The notes under the pieces: generated by a model
The model's database searches: none
Seen by the model: the letters and a program-made list of their open reading frames with translations, nothing else
Told to the model about the DNA's origin: nothing
Shown here: in pieces, positions 32,033 to 40,238 of the stretch
Numbering within the stretch: position 1 is the first letter of the stretch
How the letters are laid out: every line of letters starts with the position of its first letter
Made by a program: the position numbers and the translations under genes
NCBI RefSeq assembly: GCF_002025705.1
Contig: NZ_CP018846.1
Span: forward strand, 5,571,501 to 5,635,500
Source: Pseudomonas putida
GTDB taxonomy: Bacteria; Pseudomonadota; Gammaproteobacteria; Pseudomonadales; Pseudomonadaceae
Reading direction: 5' to 3'
DNA: 64,000 bases

Positions 32033-34250
32033 GCAGCGGGTTGCTCAGGCGCTCCAGCAAGGTCGCCTGAGCACTGCGCGGGTTCTGGTTGCCGGTCGGG
32101 GTGCTACGCACGTAGCGCCCGTCTGGCTGCAGGGTCCAGGCGTGGGTGTTGTCGGTCAGGTAGCCTTCCAGCTCCTTCTTCACCCGCAGCAACAGCTTCT
32201 TGCCCTCTACCGGGAAGCAAGTCTCGACACGCTTGTCGAGGTTGCGCTCCATCCAGTCGGCGCTGGACAGGTAGATCTGCTCTTCGCCGCCATTGAGGAA
32301 GTAGAACACCCGCGTGTGCTCCAGGAAGCGGCCGATGATCGAACGCACCTGGATGTTGTGCGAAACCCCCGGAATGCCTGGGCGCAGGCAGCACATGCCA
32401 CGCACCACCAGGTCGATCTTCACGCCCGACTGGCTGGCCTTGTACAGCGCCTTGATGACCTTGGCGTCGGTCAGCGAGTTGAACTTGGCGATGATGTGCG
32501 CGGGCTTGCCTTCCAGGGCAAACTGGGTTTCCCGGGCGATCATGTCGAGCATGCCCTTCTTCAGGGTGAACGGCGCGTGCAGCAGCTTCTTCATGCGCAG
32601 GGTCTTGCCCATGCCGATGAGCTGGCTGAACAGCTTGCCCACGTCCTCGGTGAGGGCGTCGTCAGAGGTCAACAGGCTGTAGTCGGTGTACAGGCGGGCG
32701 TTACCGGCATGGTAGTTGCCGGTACCCAGGTGCGCGTAACGCACGATCTCGCCCTGTTCGCGGCGCAGGATCAGCATCATCTTAGCGTGGGTCTTGAAGC
32801 CGACCACGCCGTAGATCACCACCGCACCGGCTGCCTGCAGGCGGCTGGCCATCTGCAGGTTGGACTCTTCGTCGAAGCGTGCTCGCAGCTCGATCACCGC
32901 AGTGACCTCTTTGCCGTTACGCGCCGCATCCACCAGGGCGTCGACGATCTCCGAGTTAGCCCCGGAACGGTACAGGGTCTGGCGTACGGCGAGCACGTGC
33001 GGGTCCTTGGCGGCCTGGCGCAGCAGGTCGATCACCGGGGTAAAGGACTCGAACGGGTGCATCAGCAGGATGTCCTGCTTGCCGATCACACTGAAGATGT
33101 TGTCGGCGTTCTGCAGCAGCTTGGGGATGGCCGGGGTGAACGGCGTGTACTGCAGCTCCGGATGGCTGTCGAGGCCGGTGATGCTGAACAGGCGGGTCAG
33201 GTTGACCGGGCCGTTGACCTGGTAAAGCTCGCTCTCGCTCAGGCTGAACTGCTTGAGCAGGTAATCCGACAGGTGTTTCGGGCAGGTGTCGGCCACTTCC
33301 AGGCGCACGGCATCGCCGTAGCGGCGCGAGAACAGCTCACCGCGCAGGGCGCGAGCGAGGTCGTCGACTTCTTCGGAATCCAGCGCCAGGTCGGCGTTGC
33401 GGGTCAGACGGAACTGGTAGCAACCCTTGACCTTCATGCCCTGGAACAGGTCATCGGCGTGGGCGTGGATCATCGACGACAGGAAGACATAGTTGTCGCC
33501 TGGGCCACCGACGTCTTCCGGCACACGAATGACGCGTGGCAGCAGGCGTGGTGCCGGGATGATCGCCAGACCGGAGTCGCGGCCAAAGGCGTCGACACCT
33601 TCCAGCTCGACGATGAAGTTCAGGCTCTTGTTCACCAGCAGCGGGAACGGGTGGGTCGGGTCGAGGCCGATCGGGGTGATGATCGGCGCGATCTCGTCGC
33701 GGAAGAAGCGACGCACCCAGGTCTTGAGCTTGGGCGTCCAGTAGCGGCGACGGATGAAGCGGATGGCGTGCTTTTCCAGCTCTGGCAGCAGCACGTCGTT
33801 GAGGATCGCATATTGGCGCTCCACTTCGATGTGCACCAGCTCACTGATGCGCGCCAATGCCTGGTGTGGCTGCAGGCCGTCGGCGCCGGCAAGCTCGCGG
33901 GCGAAGTTGATCTGCTTCTTCAGGCCGGCGACGCGGATTTCGAAGAACTCGTCCAGGTTGCTGGAGAAAATCAGCAGGAATTTGAGGCGTTCGAGCAGCG
34001 GGTACGATTCGTCCAGCGCCTGCTCCAGCACGCGGATGTTGAATTGCAGCTGCGAGAGTTCGCGATGAATGTACAGGCTGCTGTCGTCCAGGCTCGGGAC
34101 GGTAATGGCCGGCGTCGGCGCAGGGGCCGGGGCGGCGGCTTCGACCACCGGCTCGGCAACCTCGGGCAGGTCCGGCGGGGTCTGTACCATCTCTTCGGGG
34201 ACTGCCTGGGCATCCTTGATCGCGACAGGGGTTAGCACTTCATTATTCAT
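32019..34250 (-). CDS. ppk: Polyphosphate kinase 1
   Basis: 743 aa, longer than the usual ~690 because of an N-terminal Pro/Ala/Glu-rich extension of about 50 residues (EVAEPVVEAAAPAPAPTPAI) before the core starts at SLYIHRELSQLQFNIRVLEQ. The autophosphorylated His is in HLGTGNYHAGNARLYTDYSL, and the second PLD-like half includes SSADWMERNLDKRVETCFPV. It makes polyphosphate from ATP. The MNNEVLTPVAIKDAQ start was kept because no better site is seen, but a downstream start at the end of the extension is possible. Confidence 0.95.
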   Translation of the reverse strand: MNNEVLTPVAIKDAQAVPEEMVQTPPDLPEVAEPVVEAAAPAPAPTPAITVPSLDDSSLYIHRELSQLQFNIRVLEQALDESYPLLERLKFLLIFSSNLDEFFEIRVAGLKKQINFARELAGADGLQPHQALARISELVHIEVERQYAILNDVLLPELEKHAIRFIRRRYWTPKLKTWVRRFFRDEIAPIITPIGLDPTHPFPLLVNKSLNFIVELEGVDAFGRDSGLAIIPAPRLLPRVIRVPEDVGGPGDNYVFLSSMIHAHADDLFQGMKVKGCYQFRLTRNADLALDSEEVDDLARALRGELFSRRYGDAVRLEVADTCPKHLSDYLLKQFSLSESELYQVNGPVNLTRLFSITGLDSHPELQYTPFTPAIPKLLQNADNIFSVIGKQDILLMHPFESFTPVIDLLRQAAKDPHVLAVRQTLYRSGANSEIVDALVDAARNGKEVTAVIELRARFDEESNLQMASRLQAAGAVVIYGVVGFKTHAKMMLILRREQGEIVRYAHLGTGNYHAGNARLYTDYSLLTSDDALTEDVGKLFSQLIGMGKTLRMKKLLHAPFTLKKGMLDMIARETQFALEGKPAHIIAKFNSLTDAKVIKALYKASQSGVKIDLVVRGMCCLRPGIPGVSHNIQVRSIIGRFLEHTRVFYFLNGGEEQIYLSSADWMERNLDKRVETCFPVEGKKLLLRVKKELEGYLTDNTHAWTLQPDGRYVRSTPTGNQNPRSAQATLLERLSNPLLNVR

Positions 34251-34463
34251 CTGACGTTCCTGAGGACGTTAACGCCCTATGATCAATTGAGCGGCAAGAT
34301 AAGCGTCCATTATGACGACTGTGTTACAGCTTCGCGCAAGGCGCGACTTGAGGCTGCCGGTATTGTCCGTGTAGGAATTGTTCACGTCGAGACACATTTG
34401 GACACTTTCACGAATGCGCGCGAAGGGGTAGGCTGCGCGTTCATTTCGCCAGCACCTCAGAAA

Positions 34464-35108
34464 ATGCTCCAACAATTCCTGCAGGATTTCGGCTACTTTG
34501 CCCTTTTTCTAGGCACCTTCTTCGAAGGCGAGACCATTCTGGTACTTGCGGGATTCCTTGCGTTCCGCGAATACATGGACATCAAGCTGGTGGTCCTGGT
34601 GGCCTTCTGCGGCAGCTACGCCGGTGACCAGCTGTGGTACTTCATGGGCCGGCGGCACGGGCGCAAGATCCTCGCGCGCAAGCCGCGGTGGCAGGCCATG
34701 GGTGACAGGGCGCTGGAGCATATCCGCCGTCACCCGGATATCTGGGTGCTGAGCTTCCGCTTCGTCTACGGCCTGCGCACGGTGATGCCGGTGGCCATCG
34801 GCCTGTCCGGTTACCCGCCGCGCCGCTATCTGCTGCTCAACGGCATTGGTGCCGCAGTTTGGGCCCTGGCGCTGGGCCTGGCGGCCTACCACTTCGGCGC
34901 CATCCTCGAAGGCATGCTGGGCAGCATCAAGAAGTACGAGCTATGGGTGCTCGGCGGCCTGCTGCTGCTGGGTGCCGTGCTTTGGCTGCGCCGGCGCTTC
35001 CGCACCATCCGCGCCGAGCGCCGCGCGGCGACAGAAGAGCAAGCCGCCAATGCTGAGCAGCAGGTAAAAACCGAGAAGCAGCCAGAACACGGGCACGACC
35101 ACCGCTAA
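34464..35108 (+). CDS. DedA-family inner membrane protein
   Basis: 214 aa from the ATG at 34464 (MLQQFLQDFGYFALFLGTFF). Family landmarks are GTFFEGETILVLAGFLAFRE near residue 16, the GDQLWYFMGRRHGRKILARK loop, and FRFVYGLRTVMPVAIGLSGY with PRRYLLLNGIGA. DedA proteins handle undecaprenyl-phosphate or phospholipid flipping. The polar tail after residue ~175 (RRRFRTIRAERRAATEEQAA, then HGHDHR) overlaps by 168 bp the 3' end of the convergent sterol-desaturase gene. The ribosome site is weak and an in-frame opening back to 34287 exists. Confidence 0.88.
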   Translation: MLQQFLQDFGYFALFLGTFFEGETILVLAGFLAFREYMDIKLVVLVAFCGSYAGDQLWYFMGRRHGRKILARKPRWQAMGDRALEHIRRHPDIWVLSFRFVYGLRTVMPVAIGLSGYPPRRYLLLNGIGAAVWALALGLAAYHFGAILEGMLGSIKKYELWVLGGLLLLGAVLWLRRRFRTIRAERRAATEEQAANAEQQVKTEKQPEHGHDHR

Positions 35109-36236
35109 GCCCAGCGTGCCGGCCAGATACAGCGCCGGCACCAGCGTAAGCAGGCGCGCGAGCTCCAGGCGCACCGCCCACGGCCGGTTTTCCAAGGCCG
35201 CTCCCAGCACGAACAAGCCAAACGCCATCAGCGACCAGCCCAGCACCAGGGCGGCGCTCGGCACACGTTCGGCGACGTCCATCAGATAACTGCCCAACGC
35301 GATGTAGACGACGAACTGCGCCGCCACATACGCCTGCCAGGCCCGGCCCAGGGCAATCTCGAACTTGCAGAACAACGCCAGGTTCTGCTTCGCCTGTGGA
35401 TAAGCCGCTGCGACGTTGGCCGGGCGCCAGCCGGTGGGCATGAACCAGATGCGCAGCTTGTCCTTCCAGCTGCGGGTGCGGCGGGCATCGCTGCACAGCT
35501 GGGCGTAGAACTGCAGGTTGGCCCACAGCGGGTTCCAGCTGGCCAAGGGCGTGGTCACGCCGAACACCACCGGCTCGACCGGGTCCTCTTCCTTGAACGT
35601 GCCGAACAGACGGTCCCAGATAATGAACACACCGCCGTAGTTGCGATCCAAGTAAGCAGGATTTTGCGCATGGTGGACGCGATGGTTGGATGGCGTGATC
35701 AGTACCCACTCGAGCCAGCCCAGCTTGGGAATGTGCCGGGTATGCACCCAGAACTGGTACAGCAGGTTCAACGACGCCACGGTGATGAATACCACGGGCG
35801 GCACACCGATCAGCGCCAGCGGCAAGTAGAAGATCCACGAGAAGATGAAGCCGCTGCTGGTCTGACGCAGCGCGGTGGTGAGGTTGTACTCTTCGCTCTG
35901 GTGGTGCACCGAATGCGCCGCCCACAGCACGTTGCGCTCGTGCCCCAGGCGGTGCAGCCAGTAGTAGCAGAGGTCGTACAGCACGAAGGCCAGCAACCAG
36001 ACCCACACGGCGCCCTGTGGCAGGTGCAACAGCGCCAGGTGCTCCCAGGCCAGCGCGTAGGTCAGCAGCCCAACCCCTTTGGTCAGCAGGCCGGTGCTGG
36101 TGGACAGCGCGCCGGTGCTGAGGCTGTTGATCGAATCGGCCAGGGTGAAGTTACGCTGGCCACGCACGCGGTCGGCGACCAGTTCCACCGCAATCAGCAC
36201 GAAGAAGAACGGCACGGCCAGCAGAATCAAGTCCAT
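34941..36236 (-). CDS. Sterol desaturase / fatty acid hydroxylase-family membrane protein
   Basis: 431 aa from the ATG at 36236 (MDLILLAVPFFFVLIAVELV). The di-iron histidine boxes are visible: HRLGHERNVLWAAHSVHHQS in the first part, and NHRVHHAQNPAYLDRNYGGV with the HxxHH box in the second. Several membrane segments lead to a C-terminal hydrophobic domain (LLTLVPALYLAGTLGLAVVV). The substrate is unknown; this superfamily modifies sterols, lipids or alkyl glycerols. Its C-terminal 56 codons lie antisense to the DedA gene tail. Confidence 0.9.
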   Translation of the reverse strand: MDLILLAVPFFFVLIAVELVADRVRGQRNFTLADSINSLSTGALSTSTGLLTKGVGLLTYALAWEHLALLHLPQGAVWVWLLAFVLYDLCYYWLHRLGHERNVLWAAHSVHHQSEEYNLTTALRQTSSGFIFSWIFYLPLALIGVPPVVFITVASLNLLYQFWVHTRHIPKLGWLEWVLITPSNHRVHHAQNPAYLDRNYGGVFIIWDRLFGTFKEEDPVEPVVFGVTTPLASWNPLWANLQFYAQLCSDARRTRSWKDKLRIWFMPTGWRPANVAAAYPQAKQNLALFCKFEIALGRAWQAYVAAQFVVYIALGSYLMDVAERVPSAALVLGWSLMAFGLFVLGAALENRPWAVRLELARLLTLVPALYLAGTLGLAVVVPVFWLLLGFYLLLSIGGLLFCRRAALGADGAEAPAQPKHGTQQQQAAEHP

Positions 36237-36343
36237 GGGCAACGCTCTCGAAGGTTATCCACAGAGATTAGGATGCGCCCGCAGTAATCCCTATGGCCAC
36301 ATCTGCCAAACTAGAGGACATTTAGCGCCTCGAAAATGGAGTA

Positions 36344-37018
36344 ATGAGCATGACCAAGAAAGTAGCGGTGATTCTTTCCGGCTGTGGCGTGTACGACGGT
36401 GCCGAAATCCACGAAAGCGTGATCACCCTGCTGCGCCTCGACCAGCGCGGTGCACAGGTGCAGTGCTTTGCGCCGAACATCGCGCAGATGCACGTGATCG
36501 ATCACCTGACCGGCCAGGAAATGCCCGAGTCGCGCAATGTACTGACCGAGTCGGCACGTATCGCCCGCGGCGAGGTGAAGGATATCCGCGAAGCCAAGGC
36601 CGAGGATTTCGACGCGCTGATCGTGCCAGGTGGCTTCGGCGCGGCGAAGAACCTGTCCAACTTTGCCGTGGAAGGCACCGAGTGCACGGTAAACCCGGAT
36701 GTGCTGGCACTGGCCGAAGCCTTTGCCGAGGCCTGCAAGCCGGTCGGCCTGATCTGCATCTCGCCAGCGCTGGCGGCGAAGATCTATGGCCCCGGCGTGG
36801 TCTGCACCATCGGCAATGACGCCGGCACCGCGGCGGCAGTGGTGAAGATGGGCGGCAAGCATGAGGAATGCGATGTGCATGACATCGTCGAGGATACCCA
36901 GCGCAAGCTGGTGACGACCCCGGCCTACATGGTCGCCAAGTCGATCAGTGAAGCGGCCAGCGGTATCTACAAGCTGGTGGACCGGGTACTGGAACTGACC
37001 CACGAAGGCGAACAATAA
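36344..37018 (+). CDS. elbB: ElbB/ES1-family DJ-1-type protein
   Basis: 224 aa, MSMTKKVAVILSGCGVYDGA, with GGAG before the ATG. DJ-1/PfpI fold with the nucleophile region GLICISPALAAKIYGPGVVC (Cys). Other landmarks are DALIVPGGFGAAKNLSNFAV and VYDGAEIHESVITLLRLDQR. E. coli ElbB shows weak glyoxalase activity and has been tied to isoprenoid synthesis; the in vivo role is not settled. It is separated from the UPF0178 gene by 19 bp, convergent. Confidence 0.92.
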   Translation: MSMTKKVAVILSGCGVYDGAEIHESVITLLRLDQRGAQVQCFAPNIAQMHVIDHLTGQEMPESRNVLTESARIARGEVKDIREAKAEDFDALIVPGGFGAAKNLSNFAVEGTECTVNPDVLALAEAFAEACKPVGLICISPALAAKIYGPGVVCTIGNDAGTAAAVVKMGGKHEECDVHDIVEDTQRKLVTTPAYMVAKSISEAASGIYKLVDRVLELTHEGEQ

Positions 37019-37037
37019 GGGCCTGCTGCGCAGGCCA

Positions 37038-37487
37038 TCACTTGGTCAAGCGGGTGAGGATACGGTCAAGAGCATTGGCGAACGCCTGCTTCTCGCGTTC
37101 GCCATAGGGCGCTTGCCCTCCCCCGACCTGGCCCTGTTCGCGCAGCTCGGTGAACAGGTTGCGCACCGCCAGGCGCTCGCCCATGTTGCGCTCGTCGAAT
37201 TCGCGGCCACGTGGGTCCAGGGCCGCCACGCCCTTCTTGATCAGGCGGTCGGCCAGCGGCACATCGCTGCAGATCACCAGTTCGCCGGGCACGGCGTGCT
37301 CAACCAGGTAATCGTCGGCCGCATCCATGCCGCTCGGCACCACGATCAGGCGGACGATCGCAAAGGCCGGCTTGGCTACGGCCTGGCCGGCCACCATCAC
37401 TACCTCGAGCTGGCGCTTGAGGGCGAATTTGACGATCAGGTCCTTGGCTGCCTTGGGGCAGGCGTCGGCGTCAATCCAGATGCGCAT
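37038..37487 (-). CDS. UPF0178/YaiI-YqxD family protein
   Basis: 149 aa from the ATG at 37487 (MRIWIDADACPKAAKDLIVK), with GAGGA 9 bases upstream; longer openings read into REP DNA and are rejected. The start WIDADACP and the C-terminal half VICSDVPLADRLIKKGVAAL with DPRGREFDERNMGERLAVRN show a PIN-like fold with conserved Asp residues. Ribonuclease activity is only inferred by fold; no function is established. Confidence 0.93.
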   Translation of the reverse strand: MRIWIDADACPKAAKDLIVKFALKRQLEVVMVAGQAVAKPAFAIVRLIVVPSGMDAADDYLVEHAVPGELVICSDVPLADRLIKKGVAALDPRGREFDERNMGERLAVRNLFTELREQGQVGGGQAPYGEREKQAFANALDRILTRLTK

Positions 37488-37507
37488 TGCGTTTTTCCTC
37501 AAAAAAG

Positions 37508-37612
37508 CTGGGAGGGCTTTGCCCTCCTTTCGCGACACAAGGCCGCTCCTACAGGGAACGCGATCATGTGTAGGAGCGGCCTTGCGTCGCGATGGGCCGC
37601 GCAGCGGCCCCC
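37508..37612. repeat. REP pair
   Basis: Inverted copies TTTCGCGACACAAGGCCGCT and TAGGAGCGGCCTTGCGTCGC separated by about 25 bases, with GC stems on both sides. It fills the gap between the FTR1 stop codon and the UPF0178 start. Confidence 0.87.
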
Positions 37613-37614
37613 AA

Positions 37615-39525
37615 TCAGTTAGCTGTTGCCCGACGCTTATCGGCCAGGCGACTACGGCCATACAACACCAGAATGGCCAGCAGCGCCACCGCCTGGGCAC
37701 TCAGCGAGTACACATCAGGGTGAATCCCCAGCCAGTCGAACTCGAAGAACGCCACCGGCCGCGTACCCAGCACACCCGCCTCTTGCAGCGCCTTCACGCC
37801 ATGCCCGGCGAACACCACCGAAAGAGCACACAGCAGCCCTGCGTTGATGCTGAAGAACAACGACAGCGGCAACTTCGCCGACCCGCGCAGGATCACCCAG
37901 GCCAGGCCAACCAGCAGCACCAGCGCCGTAGCGCCGCCAGCCAGCACGGCCTGATGGCCGGCTGGTCCAGCTTGCAGCCACAGGGTTTCGTAGAACAGGA
38001 TCACTTCGAACAGCTCACGGTAAACCGAGAAGAACGCCAGCACGGCAAAGCCGAAGCGCCCGCCGCCGCTGACCAGGCTGCTCTTGATGTAGTCCTGCCA
38101 GGCGGCGGCGTGACGGCGGTCGTGCATCCACACACCCAGCCACAGCACCATGACACTGGCGAACAAGGCAGTGCTGCCCTCCAGAAGCTCACGCTGGGCA
38201 CCGCCAACGTCGATCACATAAGCCGCCACGGCCCAGGTGGCAAAGCCCGCGACCAGCGCCAGGCCCCAGCCGATGTTGACGCTGCGAATGGCCGACTGCT
38301 GGCCGGTGTTGCGCAGGAAGGCAAGCACCGCAGCCAGTACCAGGATCGCTTCCAGGCCTTCGCGCAGCAGGATCAGCAGGCCGGAAATGAAGCTCAGCGA
38401 CCAGCTCAGGCCATCGCTCCCCAGCAGCTTGGCAGCCTGGTCGAGCTTGGTTTTTGCTTCGCCAAGACGCTGTTCGGCCTGGGCGACCGGCAAGCCATCC
38501 TGCAGTGACTGACGGTAGGCCATCAGGGCCTTTTCGGTGCTCTTGCGCGCTACGGTATCGATGTTGTCCAGCGAGCTTTCCACCAGTTCGAAGCCTTCCA
38601 GGTAGGCTGCCACTGACAGGTCGTAGGCCTGATCGTGGTCGCCTGCGCGGTAGGCTGCGAGGCTCTTGTCCAGGGTGCTGGCGGTGTACTCGAGCAACTG
38701 TGAAGGACCGCGTTTGACCTGCGGCGGCTGGGCACGCTGGGCGCGGAACGCCTCGAGCGACGCGGCGCCTTCATTGGCGGCGACTTCCGCCGGGGTCTGG
38801 CGGGCCAGGTCGGCGATGTTCCAGGTTTTTTCACTCTTGGCGGCTTCAGGCTTGGCGGTGAAGCTGGCGATGTAGGCGGCCACGTCCCAACGCTGGCGCT
38901 CATCCAGCTGGTCGGCGAAGGACGGCATCTCGGTGCCATCGATACCCAGGGCCAAGGTGTTGTAGAGGTCGAACAGGCTCAGCTGATCAAGCCGTGCGGT
39001 GTTGCGCAGGTTGGCCGGTGCTGGCTCCAGACCCACACCCGCCGGGCCGTCACCGGCACCGGTATCGCCGTGGCAGATCGAGCAATTCTGCGCGTACAGC
39101 GAGGCGCCACGGGCCGGGTCCGGGGTGATCACCGGGGCCTGGCTGACTTCGTACGCCACGGCCAGACGTGCACCCAGCTGACGCGCCTGCTTGGCTACCG
39201 CTGCGCCGTCCTGGCGCTGGTCGATGGCCTGACGCAGCGCTTGCACACCTTGCTGCAGGCCGGCTTGCTCGGCATTGGCCGGCAGGCCTTTGACCAGGTC
39301 GGCGAGCACGGTGCTGAACTCCTGCTGCTCACGGTATTCGCCGTCGTCGATCACCTTGCCGTTTTCAACGGTCGGCGGGTAGTCGGCACCAATGTAGTCC
39401 AGCAAATGCAAGGCTTTGGCGGCCTCGGCGGGCGCTTCGGCCTGCGCCAGGGTGCTGCACAGCGCCAGCACCGGGCCGAGCAGTGCAACCGGCAACCAGG
39501 CGAGCAGACGGGAACGGGTTTTCAT
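37615..39525 (-). CDS. FTR1-family iron permease with N-terminal cytochrome c domain
   Basis: 636 aa from the ATG at 39525 (MKTRSRLLAWLPVALLGPVL), signal peptide ending at AQA. A first periplasmic part is followed by a cytochrome c domain with the haem motif CSICH (ASLYAQNCSICHGDTGAGDG) and axial Met region DGTEMPSFADQLDERQRWDV. The C-terminal FTR1 permease has the two REXXE iron motifs, LILLREGLEAILVLAAVLAF and FSVYRELFEVILFYETLWLQ, in about seven membrane segments. Such fusions are seen in proteobacteria and imply electron transfer linked to Fe(II)/Fe(III) transport. No EfeO/EfeB partners are next to it. Confidence 0.93.
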   Translation of the reverse strand: MKTRSRLLAWLPVALLGPVLALCSTLAQAEAPAEAAKALHLLDYIGADYPPTVENGKVIDDGEYREQQEFSTVLADLVKGLPANAEQAGLQQGVQALRQAIDQRQDGAAVAKQARQLGARLAVAYEVSQAPVITPDPARGASLYAQNCSICHGDTGAGDGPAGVGLEPAPANLRNTARLDQLSLFDLYNTLALGIDGTEMPSFADQLDERQRWDVAAYIASFTAKPEAAKSEKTWNIADLARQTPAEVAANEGAASLEAFRAQRAQPPQVKRGPSQLLEYTASTLDKSLAAYRAGDHDQAYDLSVAAYLEGFELVESSLDNIDTVARKSTEKALMAYRQSLQDGLPVAQAEQRLGEAKTKLDQAAKLLGSDGLSWSLSFISGLLILLREGLEAILVLAAVLAFLRNTGQQSAIRSVNIGWGLALVAGFATWAVAAYVIDVGGAQRELLEGSTALFASVMVLWLGVWMHDRRHAAAWQDYIKSSLVSGGGRFGFAVLAFFSVYRELFEVILFYETLWLQAGPAGHQAVLAGGATALVLLVGLAWVILRGSAKLPLSLFFSINAGLLCALSVVFAGHGVKALQEAGVLGTRPVAFFEFDWLGIHPDVYSLSAQAVALLAILVLYGRSRLADKRRATAN

Positions 39526-40238
39526 GGCCAGTCTCGGAGGGAATGCGAAAGAGAACATTGTTCACTTCCACTTTGCTTCCCTCAAGGGTTGTCGCTGGAT
39601 TTCATGAAAAATCTTGAGACAAATCAGATGAAATGGATTGCCGTAGAGATGGGGCTGCATTGCAGCCCCATGTTCCTGAAGTTTATTGACGAGCCTTGTT
39701 CAGCCCCAGCTCCATATCGTCGATCAGCGCCTTGGCCCGGGAGCCTCACGCCCGATCGCCTTGCGAGGCGACCCAGGGACAGTAGTCCAGGAGCACTTCC
39801 CAGCCAAGACAGCACCTTCCGACAGGTGCCGTAGGATAATTCGACATGGCGTCGGAATTGAAGCATTCGGTTTCAGGTTCGGAAATGCCTCACAGCGGGG
39901 GGTTGCCGCGAGATGGGGTGACGGCTGACAGGCGCCTGCCAACAGATTTGCAGCGCCTGTGAGATCGAGCGCCGCCCGCGCGGCGCATCGCGGATAAATC
40001 CGCTCCTACATCTGTTTCGGGCCAGTTAATCCTGCGCCGTTGGCGCATGGCAGGAGATAAGCGAAGCGGCAGCAGCGACACCAATCGATTCGAATGGAAC
40101 AAACAAGGCGGACAGCGGTGACCCCACAGGAGGGACTGGCCCGAAACAGATGTAGGAGCGGATTTATCCGCGATGCGCCGCGCGGGCGGCGCTCGATCTC
40201 ACAGGCGCTGAAGATATCGCGTCCTACACCCCGCAACC
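39526..40238. other. Gene-poor region between FTR1 and the efflux operon
   Basis: About 710 bp with no convincing gene. On the minus strand at 39683-39739 a short frame ends RAKALIDDMELGLNKARQ and stop, helix-like and with a typical Pseudomonas style, but it is closed by an upstream stop after 19 codons; it may be the tail of a decayed gene. The right half is occupied by a long inverted repeat (39951-40210). Everything else looks unstructured. Confidence 0.5.
39951..40210. repeat. 260-bp REP-derived element with 76-bp perfect inverted arms
   Basis: Arms 39951-40026 and 40135-40210 are exact reverse complements over 76 bp. Each contains a REP core CGCGGATAAATCCGCTCCTA plus a long GC-rich extension (CGCCGCCCGCGCGGCGCATC). 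The 108-bp centre has its own small palindrome (CTGCGCCGTTGGCGCATGGCAG). It is far longer than the other REP pairs here and resembles a REPIN/MITE. Confidence 0.9.

Noticed and set aside
32142..34235. A 697-codon plus-strand frame opposite ppk
   Set aside because: Antisense of a well-conserved gene, typical of high-GC DNA; its product is His/Gln/Val-rich and looks like no known protein.
39683..39739. Pseudogene of a specific known gene in the FTR1-NodT gap
   Set aside because: Only an 18-residue tail is readable and I could not tie it to any family, so it is noted only as a possible remnant.
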